64,000 bases of DNA from Acidobacteriota bacterium. GTDB taxonomy: Bacteria; Acidobacteriota; Terriglobia; Terriglobales; Acidobacteriaceae. Positions within the stretch are counted from its first letter, which is position 1. Each line of letters begins with the position of its first letter. The DNA lies in contig JAJZBZ010000003.1 in the NCBI GenBank assembly GCA_021846275.1, forward strand, positions 310,001 to 374,000, given 5' to 3'. This document shows positions 26,132 to 34,557 of this stretch, piece by piece. The notes beneath the pieces were generated by a model. The model was not told the DNA's origin, made no database searches, and saw nothing but the letters and a program-made list of their open reading frames with translations. Made by a program: the position numbers and the translations under genes.

Positions 26132-26908
26132 ATGAGCGATCTGTGGAATCTGAGCGGGAAAACTGCGGTGGTCTTCGGGCTGGCGAACAAGCGCTCGATT
26201 GCGTGGGGGATTGCGCAGCGGCTGCATGAGGCTGGGGCGCGGCTGGCGATCTGTTACCAGAACGAGCGGATGAAGGCTGAGGCCGAGGGATTGATTACGG
26301 AGTTGGTCGGCGCCGAGGGTTTTCAGTGCGATGTGTCGAGCGACGCGGAGATTGAGGCGCTGTTTGCGCAGTTGAAGCAACGGTACGGAAAGCTGGACGT
26401 GGTGGTGCATGCCGTGGCGTATGCTCCGGCGGAGGATTTGCGCGGGGATTTCCTGGACACGAGCCGCGAGGGATTCCGGATTGCGCATGATGTGAGCGTG
26501 TACTCGCTGATTGCGGTGACGCGGGCGGCGGCTCCGCTGATGACCGAGGGCGGATCGGTGATTACGCTGACGTATTTTGGCGCGGAGAAGGTGGTGCCGC
26601 ACTACAACGTGATGGGCGTGGCGAAGGCATCGCTGGAGGCGACGGTGCGGTATCTGGCGTCGAGCGCGGGGCCGATGGGGATTCGCGTGAATGCGATCTC
26701 GGCGGGACCGATCAAGACGCTGGCGGCGCGGGGAGTGGGTGCGCTGGGCGACATGCTGAAGGCGCATGCCGAGAAGGCTCCGCTGCGGCGGAATGTGGAC
26801 CAGATTGAGGTGGGTGGAGCGGCGCTGTGGCTGGCCAGCAGCTTGTCGAGCGCGGTGACGGGCGAGACGATCTATGTGGATTGCGGCTACAACATCATGG
26901 GATTCTGA
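26132..26908 (+). CDS. fabI: Enoyl-ACP reductase (NADH) FabI
   Basis: A 258-residue short-chain reductase that performs the last step of fatty-acid elongation. The FabI-type N-terminal nucleotide motif is GLANKRSIAWG, and the catalytic Tyr-x6-Lys is YNVMGVAK after the FabI-typical TLTYFGAEKVVP. Length and the ISAGPIKTLAA loop fit. The glycosyltransferase follows after about 107 bases on the same strand. Confidence 0.95.
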   Translation: MSDLWNLSGKTAVVFGLANKRSIAWGIAQRLHEAGARLAICYQNERMKAEAEGLITELVGAEGFQCDVSSDAEIEALFAQLKQRYGKLDVVVHAVAYAPAEDLRGDFLDTSREGFRIAHDVSVYSLIAVTRAAAPLMTEGGSVITLTYFGAEKVVPHYNVMGVAKASLEATVRYLASSAGPMGIRVNAISAGPIKTLAARGVGALGDMLKAHAEKAPLRRNVDQIEVGGAALWLASSLSSAVTGETIYVDCGYNIMGF

Positions 26909-27015
26909 GCCGACAATTGCGCCCGAAGTTGCGCCCGAATTCTGAGCGCGAATGGCGCATCGGCGCGACGGAATGCGCGGGGCTGAGCGCGCAGAGGTGG
27001 CAGGCAATCGAGACC

Positions 27016-28035
27016 ATGGCCGCGACGAGGGAACGACATCTGGCGCTGGTGACCGACGCCTGGCAGCCGCAGGTGAATGGCGTGGTGCGCACCTGGCAGG
27101 AGATGGTCACGCGGCTCCGGCACCGCGGCTGGCGCGTGACGGTGATTCATCCGGGCGAATTTCGCTGCCGTCCGCTGCCAAGCGATCCGGAGATTGCGTA
27201 TGCGTGGAATGTGTGGCCGGAGCTGCCGCGACGGCTGCGCGCGCTGCGGCCCGACGCGCTGCATCTGGTGACGGAGGGTCCGCTGGGGATGACGGCGCGC
27301 ATCTGGTGCGGGCTGCATGGGTATCGGTTCACCAGCTCGTATCACACGCGGTTTCCAGAGTTCATCGAGGAGCGGATGGGAATTCCGCTATGGAGCACGT
27401 ATGGGCTGGCGCGGTGGTTTCACAATCGCGCGGAGCGGACGCTCGTGCCGACCGAGAGCCTCCAGCGGGCGCTGGTGGCGCGGGGATTTCAGAAGTGCGT
27501 GCCGTGGACGCATGGCGTCGATACGGCGCGGTTTCGTCCCGAGCTGCGCGGCGAATTGCCGTATGCGCGGCCGGTGGCGCTCTATGTGGGGCGCGTGTCG
27601 GTCGAAAAGAATCTGGAAGCGTTTCTCAGGCTGAATACAGCGGGGACGAAGGTGATTGTGGGGGATGGTCCGGCGCGCGCGGATCTGATGGCGCGGTATC
27701 CGCAGGCGCATTTTCTGGGCGTGCGAGAGGGCGAGGCGCTGGCGCAGCTGTTTGCCAGCGCGGACGTGTTTGTGTTTCCGAGCAGAACGGATACCTTTGG
27801 GCTGGTGCTGCTGGAGGCGCTGGCATCGGGGACGCCGGTGGCGTGCTATCCGGTGACGGGGCCAGTGGATGTGGTGAACGACGCGTCGGTGGCGGGGCTG
27901 GATGAGAATCTGGGCCGGGCGATTGAGCATGCGCTCAACTGCTCGCGCGTGCGGTGTCGGGAGTATGCCGAGGCCAGAAGCTGGGACGCGGCGGAGCGGA
28001 TCCTGGAGTGTGCGCTGGTGCCGATGGGGTTGTAG
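27016..28035 (+). CDS. GT4-family glycosyltransferase (MgtA/SqdX-like mannosyltransferase)
   Basis: A 339-residue GT-B glycosyltransferase. The N-terminal signature DAWQPQVNGVVRT and SYHTRFPEF, plus the C-terminal FVFPSRTDTFGLVLLEALAS donor-site motif (EX7E region), match bacterial alpha-mannosyltransferases of the MgtA/PimB and sulfoquinovosyl-transferase SqdX group. It likely glycosylates a membrane lipid at the cytoplasmic face. ATG 27016 aligns with the conserved N-terminus. It may be co-transcribed with fabI. The following 288 bp to 28323 hold no recognisable feature. Confidence 0.85.
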   Translation: MAATRERHLALVTDAWQPQVNGVVRTWQEMVTRLRHRGWRVTVIHPGEFRCRPLPSDPEIAYAWNVWPELPRRLRALRPDALHLVTEGPLGMTARIWCGLHGYRFTSSYHTRFPEFIEERMGIPLWSTYGLARWFHNRAERTLVPTESLQRALVARGFQKCVPWTHGVDTARFRPELRGELPYARPVALYVGRVSVEKNLEAFLRLNTAGTKVIVGDGPARADLMARYPQAHFLGVREGEALAQLFASADVFVFPSRTDTFGLVLLEALASGTPVACYPVTGPVDVVNDASVAGLDENLGRAIEHALNCSRVRCREYAEARSWDAAERILECALVPMGL

Positions 28036-28323
28036 GGGATGGACAGCGGCAAGAAGAACAACTAATCAGACTCTCAGATCAAGTCCACGATGCGCGTCGG
28101 ATGCGTCAAATCGAGAAGAGGATCGAGAAACGCGATCCGCCAGATAACCATTGCCACGCAGCCGAGCTGTGAGAGGTACGCTCGCAACAGGCGCAGGAAT
28201 CGCACCCGTTCGCGTGTGCGGGCCAGCATCGCAGGCCGCTGCTGAAGATGCTGCCCGCGCTGGCTCCGTGCGCCGGAACCCACGTGAACAGCCATCCGCG
28301 TCGCGGCAATTTATCCTGCTTCT

Positions 28324-28974
28324 ATGATCTCTTCGTCTCATCTTTCGTTTGACCCGGCCACGCTCCCCACGCAGGACAGCTACAAGCTCATGACCGGCCT
28401 CATCGTTCCGCGCCCCGTCGCGCTTGTCTCCACGGTCGATCCTGCCGGCGTGCGCAATCTCGCTCCCTACAGCTTCTTCGCCGGCGTCGGCTCCAATCCG
28501 CCCACCGTGCTCTTCTGCCCGTCGCTGACCAGGCCACCGGAGACGCCGACGCCCGACCACCCCGACGACCGCAAGGACACGCTCCGCAACGTCGAAGAGA
28601 CGGGCGAGTTCGTCATCAACATCGTCTCCGAGACCATCGCCAACGCGGCCAACCTCAGTGCGGCCACCGTTCCGCCCTCGGTCGACGAGTTCGCGCTCGC
28701 CGGACTCACGCCCATTCCCAGCGAAGTCGTCCGCGCGCCGCGCGTGGCCGAGTCTCCCGCTCAGCTTGAGTGCAAGCTGATGCAGATCGTCTTCACCGGC
28801 CAGGGCACCGGAGCCGGCGTCGTCGTACTCGGCCAGATCGTCCGCTTCCACATCCGCCCCGACCTCGTCGAGAACTTCCGCGTCGATCCCGAACGGCTCG
28901 ACGCCGTCGGTCGCATGGCCGGCAACACCTGGTCCACCACGCGCGACCGCTTCGAACTGATTCGCCCGAAGTAG
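28324..28974 (+). CDS. Flavin reductase-like FMN-binding split-barrel protein
   Basis: A 216-residue protein of the flavoprotein oxygenase/DIM6-NTAB family. The typical core is LIVPRPVALVSTVDPAG.RNLAPYSFF, then the TGEFVINIV segment and a VVVLGQIVRFHI strand. It binds FMN; the reaction is not defined. Ends 10 bases from the convergent MFS gene. Confidence 0.82.
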   Translation: MISSSHLSFDPATLPTQDSYKLMTGLIVPRPVALVSTVDPAGVRNLAPYSFFAGVGSNPPTVLFCPSLTRPPETPTPDHPDDRKDTLRNVEETGEFVINIVSETIANAANLSAATVPPSVDEFALAGLTPIPSEVVRAPRVAESPAQLECKLMQIVFTGQGTGAGVVVLGQIVRFHIRPDLVENFRVDPERLDAVGRMAGNTWSTTRDRFELIRPK

Positions 28975-28984
28975 CCGCGCTGAT

Positions 28985-30217
28985 TCATTCGGCGCCGATT
29001 CTCGCGCCTCGGCTCTCGCGTCCCAGCGCCGTCACGGCAGCCAGCGCCAGTCCGGCCACAACCACCGTCCCGGCCAGCACCGGACGGAAGCTGCCCAGCC
29101 GCTCGGCCAGCCGCGTCTGCAAAACCAGATTGCGCGAGGTCAGCAGATTGCCCAGTTGATAGGCCACGCCCGGCAGCACGGCGCGCAGCGAGGCCGGCGA
29201 AAGCTCCGTCAGATACGCCGGCACCACGCCCCACGCGCCCTGCACCATGAACTGCATCAGAAACGCGCCCGCCCCCAGCGCCAGCGCCGAGCGCCCATAG
29301 GCGAACAGCGGCACAATCGGCATCGCCAGCAGCGCCGCGGCCATGATCGCACGCCGCCGTCCCCAGCGCTCGCTCAGGCTGCCAAAGACCATTCCCCCGG
29401 CCAGCGAGCCGACGTTGTAGACCACGCCAATCACGCCCACCAGCGCCGCCGTGAAGCCCGCGCCCTTCAGCAGAAACGTCGGATACATATCCTGCGTCCC
29501 GTGCGAGAAGCTGGTGAAGGCCGTCATCAGCAGAATCAGAAACACAAACACCGGCAAGTGCCCGCGCAGCTCGCGCACGCGCTCGCGCCATCCAGTCTTC
29601 GCGGCCCTCCGGCTCCTGCGCTCCAGCCACACCGGCGACTCGCTCACCCCGCGCACCACAAACGGCACCAGCAGCACCGGCACCGCGCCCAGCGCAAACA
29701 ATCCCCGCCAGCCCAGCCAGTGAAACCCCGCGCCAAAGGCTCCGGCGGCCAGCAGATAGCCAATCGCGTAGCCTTCCTGCAACAGCCCGGAAAAAAATCC
29801 CCGACCCTCCGTCGGCAGCGTCTCAAACGCCAGCGCCGCGCCCACGCCCCACACCCCGCCCATGGCCACGCCAAAGACCGCCCGCAACGCCAGCAGCGCG
29901 CCCAGTGACGGCGCAAACGCACAACCCAGCTCCGCCGCCGAGTAGCAGAGAATGTTCACCACCAGCGTCGGCTTGCGCCCCCACTTGTCCGCCGCCGCGC
30001 CAAAGACCAGCGCGCCCACCGGACGCAGCGCCAGCGTCAGAAACACCGCCTCGGCCACGCGCGCCACGTCGGCGTGAAAACCACTCGCAATCGCCGGCAT
30101 GCAGAAGATCAGCAGAAAAAAATCCAGCGCGTCCAGCGTCCAGCTCAGCATCGCCGCCAGAAAGGCATTCCTCTGCCCCGCCGTCAGCGCGCTCCATCGC
30201 TTCCCTCGTTCCGCCAT
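28985..30217 (-). CDS. MFS transporter (metabolite/H+ symporter type)
   Basis: A 410-residue twelve-helix major facilitator. The TM1 signature LDALDFFLLIFCMPAIA and the loop 2-3 motif GAAADKWGRKPT resemble aromatic-acid and sialic-acid/lactate symporters; the equivalent GSLSERWGRRRA sits in the second half. The ATG at 30217 precedes a conserved start of the first helix; an ATG at 30229 is also possible. The substrate cannot be read. Convergent with the flavin reductase-like gene. Confidence 0.82.
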   Translation of the reverse strand: MAERGKRWSALTAGQRNAFLAAMLSWTLDALDFFLLIFCMPAIASGFHADVARVAEAVFLTLALRPVGALVFGAAADKWGRKPTLVVNILCYSAAELGCAFAPSLGALLALRAVFGVAMGGVWGVGAALAFETLPTEGRGFFSGLLQEGYAIGYLLAAGAFGAGFHWLGWRGLFALGAVPVLLVPFVVRGVSESPVWLERRSRRAAKTGWRERVRELRGHLPVFVFLILLMTAFTSFSHGTQDMYPTFLLKGAGFTAALVGVIGVVYNVGSLAGGMVFGSLSERWGRRRAIMAAALLAMPIVPLFAYGRSALALGAGAFLMQFMVQGAWGVVPAYLTELSPASLRAVLPGVAYQLGNLLTSRNLVLQTRLAERLGSFRPVLAGTVVVAGLALAAVTALGRESRGARIGAE

Positions 30218-30413
30218 TGCCCGGAGCATACCAGACGCACATCCCCGCTCGCCGCCCGTCGCGGTCGTCACTCCCGGTTGTCCTGCGCCGCAAAAAATAA
30301 ATTATTTGTTGCAACGACTATTTTCCTCGTGCATCCTATTTTCAAGCGATCCGTCTCTCGCCCCACGCGGGAAACTCCGGAATCGCAACCCGATTTGTCC
30401 TGAAAGGAATCTC

Positions 30414-31010
30414 ATGAAACGCAGTTTTTCCGCCGCACTTGCCCTCGTACTGGCCGCTCCGCTGGCCCTCGTCGCTGCTCCGTCTGCGCGTGCGCAGGCC
30501 ACCATCTGGAAGTCCGACCCCGTTCACTCCGAGGTCGATTTCTCCATCAAGCACCTGACGCTGACCAATGTTCATGGCCGCTTCGGCGCCGTGAATGCAA
30601 CCGTCGTCTATGACCCGTCGAACCTGGCCAAATCCAGCGTCACCGCCACCATCGACGTCGCCGGCGTGGACACCGGCGAGGCCGCGCGCGACAACCACCT
30701 GAAGACCGACGCCTTCTTTGACGTCAGCAAATACGCGACCGCAACCTTCCAGAGCACCAATGTCGCGAAGGCAGCGGACGGCCTCACCATCACCGGCAAC
30801 CTGACCATTCGCGGCGTCACCAAGCCGGTCGTGCTCCACGTCGTCGGACCCACGGCTCCCGTCACCGGCATGGACAAGAAGCAGCACGTCGGCTTCTCGG
30901 CCACCACCACCATCCGCCGCCAGGACTGGGGCATCGGCACCAGCTTCCCATCATCCATCCTCGGCGACGATGTCTCGCTTGAGATCGACCTCGACGTGGC
31001 CCAGCAGTAA
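30414..31010 (+). CDS. Exported YceI-family lipid-binding protein
   Basis: A 198-residue protein with a signal peptide (cleavage ARAQA) and the YceI lipocalin-like barrel: WKSDPVHSEVDFSIKHL, VHGRFGAV, DNHLKTDAFFDVSKYATATF and NLTIRGVTKPVV. YceI proteins bind amphiphilic or isoprenoid molecules in the periplasm. Shine-Dalgarno AAAGGA lies 7 bases before the ATG. The MarR gene follows 78 bases later on the same strand and may be co-transcribed and regulate it. Confidence 0.92.
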   Translation: MKRSFSAALALVLAAPLALVAAPSARAQATIWKSDPVHSEVDFSIKHLTLTNVHGRFGAVNATVVYDPSNLAKSSVTATIDVAGVDTGEAARDNHLKTDAFFDVSKYATATFQSTNVAKAADGLTITGNLTIRGVTKPVVLHVVGPTAPVTGMDKKQHVGFSATTTIRRQDWGIGTSFPSSILGDDVSLEIDLDVAQQ

Positions 31011-31088
31011 CAGCCAGCGCGCAGGCGGCGAAGGCCGTTTCGTCTCCTGCGCGCACCGCCCACGCAACAGGAAGAAGCCGCAAGGCGC

Positions 31089-31667
31089 ATGAACCAGAAA
31101 TCGCAGCCCGGATTCTCCAGCCCGCAGACGGAACTCTTCCTGCGCCTGCTGCGCACCGCCGACCAACTGGAACGCGCTTTTCAGCAGCGGCTGCGCCCCT
31201 GGAAGCTCACTCACCCGCAATACAACGTGCTGCGCATCCTGCGCGGAGCCGGTCCAGCCGGACTCACCTGCTCGGCCATCGGTCGCAGCATGATCACCGC
31301 CGTGCCGGACATCACGCGCCTGCTCGCCCGTCTTCAGGCGCGACGACTCGTCACGCAGCATCGCGATGCGGCCGACCGCCGCGTCGTCTGGACGCGCATC
31401 ACCGCGCGCGGCCTCGATCTGCTCGGCTCGCTCGACTCACTCGTCGAGCAGGCTCCACCCTCGCTGCTCCACTCGCTCACCGCGCACGAGGTGCGGGAGA
31501 TCAATCAGCTTTTGCAGAAAATCGTCGTGCCCACAGTCGATAAGCCGGACAAACCGAATCCAAAAAAATCCGCCGCAAATCAGGCGGCCACCGATCCGCT
31601 CGCCTGCCCGTCGGCTCGCGTTACGCGCCCGCGTCGCTCTGCGCGCCAGCGTCGTCAGCCGGAATGA
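31089..31667 (+). CDS. MarR-family transcriptional regulator with long basic tail
   Basis: A 192-residue regulator. The winged helix is seen in LTHPQYNVLRILRGAG, SAIGRSMITAVPDITRLLARL and the wing RDAADRRVVWTRIT. MarR proteins are usually about 150 residues; this one has a 40-residue Lys/Arg/Pro-rich tail whose last 47 bases overlap the convergent response-regulator gene. The YceI gene upstream is a likely target. The ligand is unknown. Confidence 0.88.
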   Translation: MNQKSQPGFSSPQTELFLRLLRTADQLERAFQQRLRPWKLTHPQYNVLRILRGAGPAGLTCSAIGRSMITAVPDITRLLARLQARRLVTQHRDAADRRVVWTRITARGLDLLGSLDSLVEQAPPSLLHSLTAHEVREINQLLQKIVVPTVDKPDKPNPKKSAANQAATDPLACPSARVTRPRRSARQRRQPE

Positions 31668-32388
31668 TCTTGTTGTGCAGGCAATAGAGCGCCAGTTCCA
31701 GCCTGTCGGAGACGCCGAGCTTGTCATAAATCTTGCGCAGATAATTCTTCACCACCTGATCGGACGTGCCCAGCATGTAGGCAATCTCCTTGTTCCGCTT
31801 GCCCTGCGTGATCCCGGTGATGATGGCGATCTCTCGCGCCGACAGCTTTGTCTGCGTCCTCGGATTCACCAGCGACTGCGCCTGCGAGCGATAGGCCTCG
31901 ATCACTCGATTCACCGACTGATTGTCGATCCACGTTTCGCCATGCGCAATCTTGCGCACACACTTCACCAGCAGGTCCGGCGAAATCGATCGCGAGATCA
32001 CCCCGCGCACGCCGCGCCGATACATCTCCACCGTTCCCGTCTCGTCCGTCTGCGCCGCCTGCACAATAATCTTCAACTCCGGCGCAAGCTCCAGAATGCG
32101 GGGAATCACATCCACGGTGCCCGCCAGCAGGCCCGCCTCCATCAGCAGCACATCGCTCGGAAACCGCTCCACCGCCGCATACAGATTCTCAATCGTATCC
32201 GCCTGCGCCACCACGCGCAGATCGTCCTCCAGGGCAAATATCTTGCGGATGCCCACGCGATAAATCGCCTGTGAATCCGCCAGGAGAATGCGAATCGCAT
32301 TCGGATTCACGCCAGTCTCTTCTTCCAGCTCCGCCTCGACTGCTTTCTTCTTCGCTGTCATCGTCTTCCCCGTCTCGTGCTTCTCCAT
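31621..32388 (-). CDS. NarL/LuxR-type response regulator with degenerate receiver
   Basis: A 255-residue protein: receiver-like domain (about 31-150) and LuxR-type helix-turn-helix (about 185-245, KLSAREIAIITGITQGKRNKEIAYM in two halves). The receiver lacks its phosphorylation chemistry: the phospho-acceptor Asp position reads LLMEAG (Glu84), the acidic pair reads ADSQ (one Asp lost), and the conserved Lys reads ISRSIS (Arg). Glu can mimic phospho-Asp, so the protein may be always active or controlled otherwise. No histidine kinase is adjacent. Starts at 32388 or 32361 are possible. It precedes nothing on its strand except the tail of MarR. Confidence 0.85.
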   Translation of the reverse strand: MEKHETGKTMTAKKKAVEAELEEETGVNPNAIRILLADSQAIYRVGIRKIFALEDDLRVVAQADTIENLYAAVERFPSDVLLMEAGLLAGTVDVIPRILELAPELKIIVQAAQTDETGTVEMYRRGVRGVISRSISPDLLVKCVRKIAHGETWIDNQSVNRVIEAYRSQAQSLVNPRTQTKLSAREIAIITGITQGKRNKEIAYMLGTSDQVVKNYLRKIYDKLGVSDRLELALYCLHNKIIPADDAGAQSDAGA

Positions 32389-32419
32389 CCCGGATGGAAG
32401 CTATTTCTTGAAATCATCT

Positions 32420-32830
32420 CTATGGTTCCGCAAACCTGTATGCGTCAATCGTCGCCGCAACCTGATAACTGCCCTCGAAAGCCCTGCATCGCACCACGCG
32501 ACCCTCGCAGTCAATCTGCACATCCTTCGCCGTGCCCATCACCTCGCCCGGCATGCGCAACTGAAACCGAATCCGTTTTCCCGGTTTCACCGACGCGCTC
32601 GTCACCAGCGAAATTCCGCTCGCCGACACATTCTCCGTCCTCGCCTCCAGCGTCCTGCCGTCCACGGCCAACTCCACCGCAAGCTGCAGCGGAAACCGCA
32701 CCGCCGCACGCACTCCCGGAGTCTTCTCCGCCTGAGCGATCTTCAGAACATCCTTAAACCACGGTTTCGTTTCATCCATAGCTGATCTCAGCGCCTCCCA
32801 GGTTCTGAAGACACTGTACCGAATCTCCAT
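32420..32830 (-). CDS. PilZ-domain c-di-GMP-binding protein
   Basis: A 136-residue protein with a single PilZ domain. Both c-di-GMP motifs are intact: RxxxR as RAAVR and (D/N)xSxxG as NVSASG. It should bind cyclic di-GMP and pass the signal to a partner. The start is uncertain (32830, or 32779 which removes 17 residues). It lies just upstream of the degenerate response regulator, 31 bases apart, and may share its transcript. A GAF-EAL phosphodiesterase is encoded at 46762-48237. Confidence 0.8.
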   Translation of the reverse strand: MEIRYSVFRTWEALRSAMDETKPWFKDVLKIAQAEKTPGVRAAVRFPLQLAVELAVDGRTLEARTENVSASGISLVTSASVKPGKRIRFQLRMPGEVMGTAKDVQIDCEGRVVRCRAFEGSYQVAATIDAYRFAEP

Positions 32831-32961
32831 GTTGCCGCGCAGAAACCGAAGTTTTCCCGCAGCCACCCAAAAGTACTGTATCCAAGGTACCGAAAACAAT
32901 GCGTCTTTTGGGGCAAAAGCTCACCGAAAAGATGCACTATTTCGCGCCAGCAGGCGGAGAC

Positions 32962-34278
32962 TCAGACGCCAAAGGCCGCCGAAGCACCCACCCACTCCAT
33001 CTCGCGGTTGTGATCGACGCCCATCATCTTCCCGCGACCCAGCCGCACCAGGCTCATCGCCGCCGTCATCGGCCCGTCGTCCGGCCACGCATACAGAATC
33101 CGAATCTCCGCCTGCGTCCGCCCGTGCGGCGTCTCAATCGTCGGCTCAAATCGCATCCGCTGCTGCACCAGATACTGCCAGCGCTCGCCCGCCGGAATCG
33201 CCGCCAGCTCGGCATCGCTCGGCGCAAAGACAATCCCCTTGCCCGCAAAGGAAAACAGCGGCTTCAGCAGCAACTCGTCATACACCGCGCCCGGCGACCG
33301 ATGCTCCGGCAGCGGCACACCGGCCAGTCGCAGCGCCTCATAGCCCGGCCCAACTCCCGGACCCACCCCCGGCCCGTCCAGAAAATCCGACAGAAACGCC
33401 GCCGGTGGCACCGCCCGGTGCGCCCGCATCGCGCTGCCCCCCACCGTCCCGCTCAGATACGGCAGCGCAAACTTACTCACGCGAAAATACCAGTTCGGAT
33501 GCCCGGCCCACTCCACCTCCCAGTCCGCCTCCAGATCAAACGGCAGCCTCACGCACTTCGCCATCATCTCGTCGGCAATCGCGCGATTGTAAATCCGCCG
33601 AATCTCCACCCGCCTGCCCGTCGCATCGCGATACGCCAGCCGCCGACCCACCGGCTCCAGCCGCGAGATGTCCACCACGGCAATCCCCAGCCGCTCGGCC
33701 GTCACGCGAAAATCCGGCAGCGTCTTCTGCCGCTCCGGATCGACCTCCGTGAGCACCACCTGCTCCGGCCTGTGCCCGTCCACAATCGTCCGCCGCAGCA
33801 GCTCCCAGTAGCCAGCCTCGTCCAACCCACTCAGATACATCCGCAGCTCACCATAACGTTCGCCGCCCAGCCCATACGCGCCACGGTATTCCTCGGCCAG
33901 AACCGCCTGATAACCGAAGACCGACGGGAAGGCCTGCAACTCGACCAGGCGCGGCGTCAGCTCTCCATCCTCGCCGCGCACCAGCGCAAAATCCGCCGTC
34001 ATGAAGTGCGGATGCGCGCTCTCGCCCGCCACGCGATACCCGGCGGGAATCGACTGCTCGGCCGCCGCCAGATACCCCGCATCGCCCAGCAAACGCTCCG
34101 TCAGTTCGCGGCCCGTCTCCGCCAGCTCGTCCAGCAGCCCCTGCGGCAGAAAGACCGGCGTCTCCGCCACGCGAAACCCGATCGGCATGCCGCAGCGCCG
34201 CTCCAGCGCCGCCAGCAGCCCCCTGTAAGCCGCGTCGCTGTACCGCTCGTTGAACTCCCGCCGCAGCCGCTCGATCAC
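32962..34278 (-). CDS. ATP-grasp-like protein, unknown substrate
   Basis: A 438-residue cytoplasmic protein. It was not matched to a named enzyme. Features reminiscent of ATP-grasp ligases are a Lys-loop LLKPLFSFAGKGI, a late acidic stretch QAEIRILYAW and a C-terminal MSLVRLGRGKMMGVDHNRE with Arg/Asn, the order in which such enzymes bind ATP-Mg. Early conserved-looking motifs are HPHFMTADFALVR and LVELQAFPSVFGYQAVL. A Gly-Pro-Val repeat (GPGVGPGVGPG) forms a flexible loop near residue 300. ATP-grasp enzymes join a carboxylate to an amine or thiol. The gene is flanked on both sides by copies of an ACCCAAAAG-type element. Confidence 0.55.
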   Translation of the reverse strand: MIERLRREFNERYSDAAYRGLLAALERRCGMPIGFRVAETPVFLPQGLLDELAETGRELTERLLGDAGYLAAAEQSIPAGYRVAGESAHPHFMTADFALVRGEDGELTPRLVELQAFPSVFGYQAVLAEEYRGAYGLGGERYGELRMYLSGLDEAGYWELLRRTIVDGHRPEQVVLTEVDPERQKTLPDFRVTAERLGIAVVDISRLEPVGRRLAYRDATGRRVEIRRIYNRAIADEMMAKCVRLPFDLEADWEVEWAGHPNWYFRVSKFALPYLSGTVGGSAMRAHRAVPPAAFLSDFLDGPGVGPGVGPGYEALRLAGVPLPEHRSPGAVYDELLLKPLFSFAGKGIVFAPSDAELAAIPAGERWQYLVQQRMRFEPTIETPHGRTQAEIRILYAWPDDGPMTAAMSLVRLGRGKMMGVDHNREMEWVGASAAFGV

Positions 34279-34435
34279 GCTCGCCTCCGTTCCGGTCGGA
34301 TTTTCCGTCCGGCTTCAACCCCGCCCAACCCACTGCGTTCAAAGAGTTTACTCGACCGCCACGGGATTGTATCGCGAAAACCGCCCCCCGTGCCGCAAAA
34401 AGGCGCTGAAACGTCACCAAAAGTACAAAAAAATT

Positions 34436-34470
34436 ACCCAAAAGCAGTATCTTGGTTACCACTTTTGGGT
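34436..34470. promoter_or_regulatory. Inverted repeat upstream of the repeat-protein gene
   Basis: ACCCAAAAG (34436-34444) and CTTTTGGGT (34462-34470) are perfect 9-bp inverted arms around 17 bases. The left half, together with CAGTATCTTGGTTACC, resembles 32865-32891 upstream of the PilZ gene. Operator or RNA hairpin. Confidence 0.4.
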
Positions 34471-34482
34471 TACCCTTGCCTT

Positions 34483-34548
34483 AGTTTGGCCCAGTTTGGC
34501 CAGACAATTTCCAATTTTGATCCAAATTTGATCCAAATTCGATCCAGG
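34483..34548 (+). repeat. Short direct repeats in the leader of the repeat-protein gene
   Basis: Two copies of a 10-mer, AGTTTGGCCC and AGTTTGGCCA (34483-34502), then three copies of an 11-mer, TTTGATCCAAA, TTTGATCCAAA and TTCGATCCAGG (34516-34548). The last copy runs into the AGGAG Shine-Dalgarno. Near one helical turn per unit, so they may be stacked regulator sites. Confidence 0.5.
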
Positions 34549-34557
34549 AGAACCCCC

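Noticed and set aside
28066-28851. Minus-strand frame over the flavin reductase-like gene
   Set aside because: Charged, repetitive composition and no conserved motif; the plus-strand gene is clear.
32899-34557. Long plus-strand reading frame running into the repeat-protein gene
   Set aside because: It is antisense to the ATP-grasp-like gene, Arg/His/Pro-rich, and the real protein starts at ATG 34558 with signal peptide and Shine-Dalgarno.
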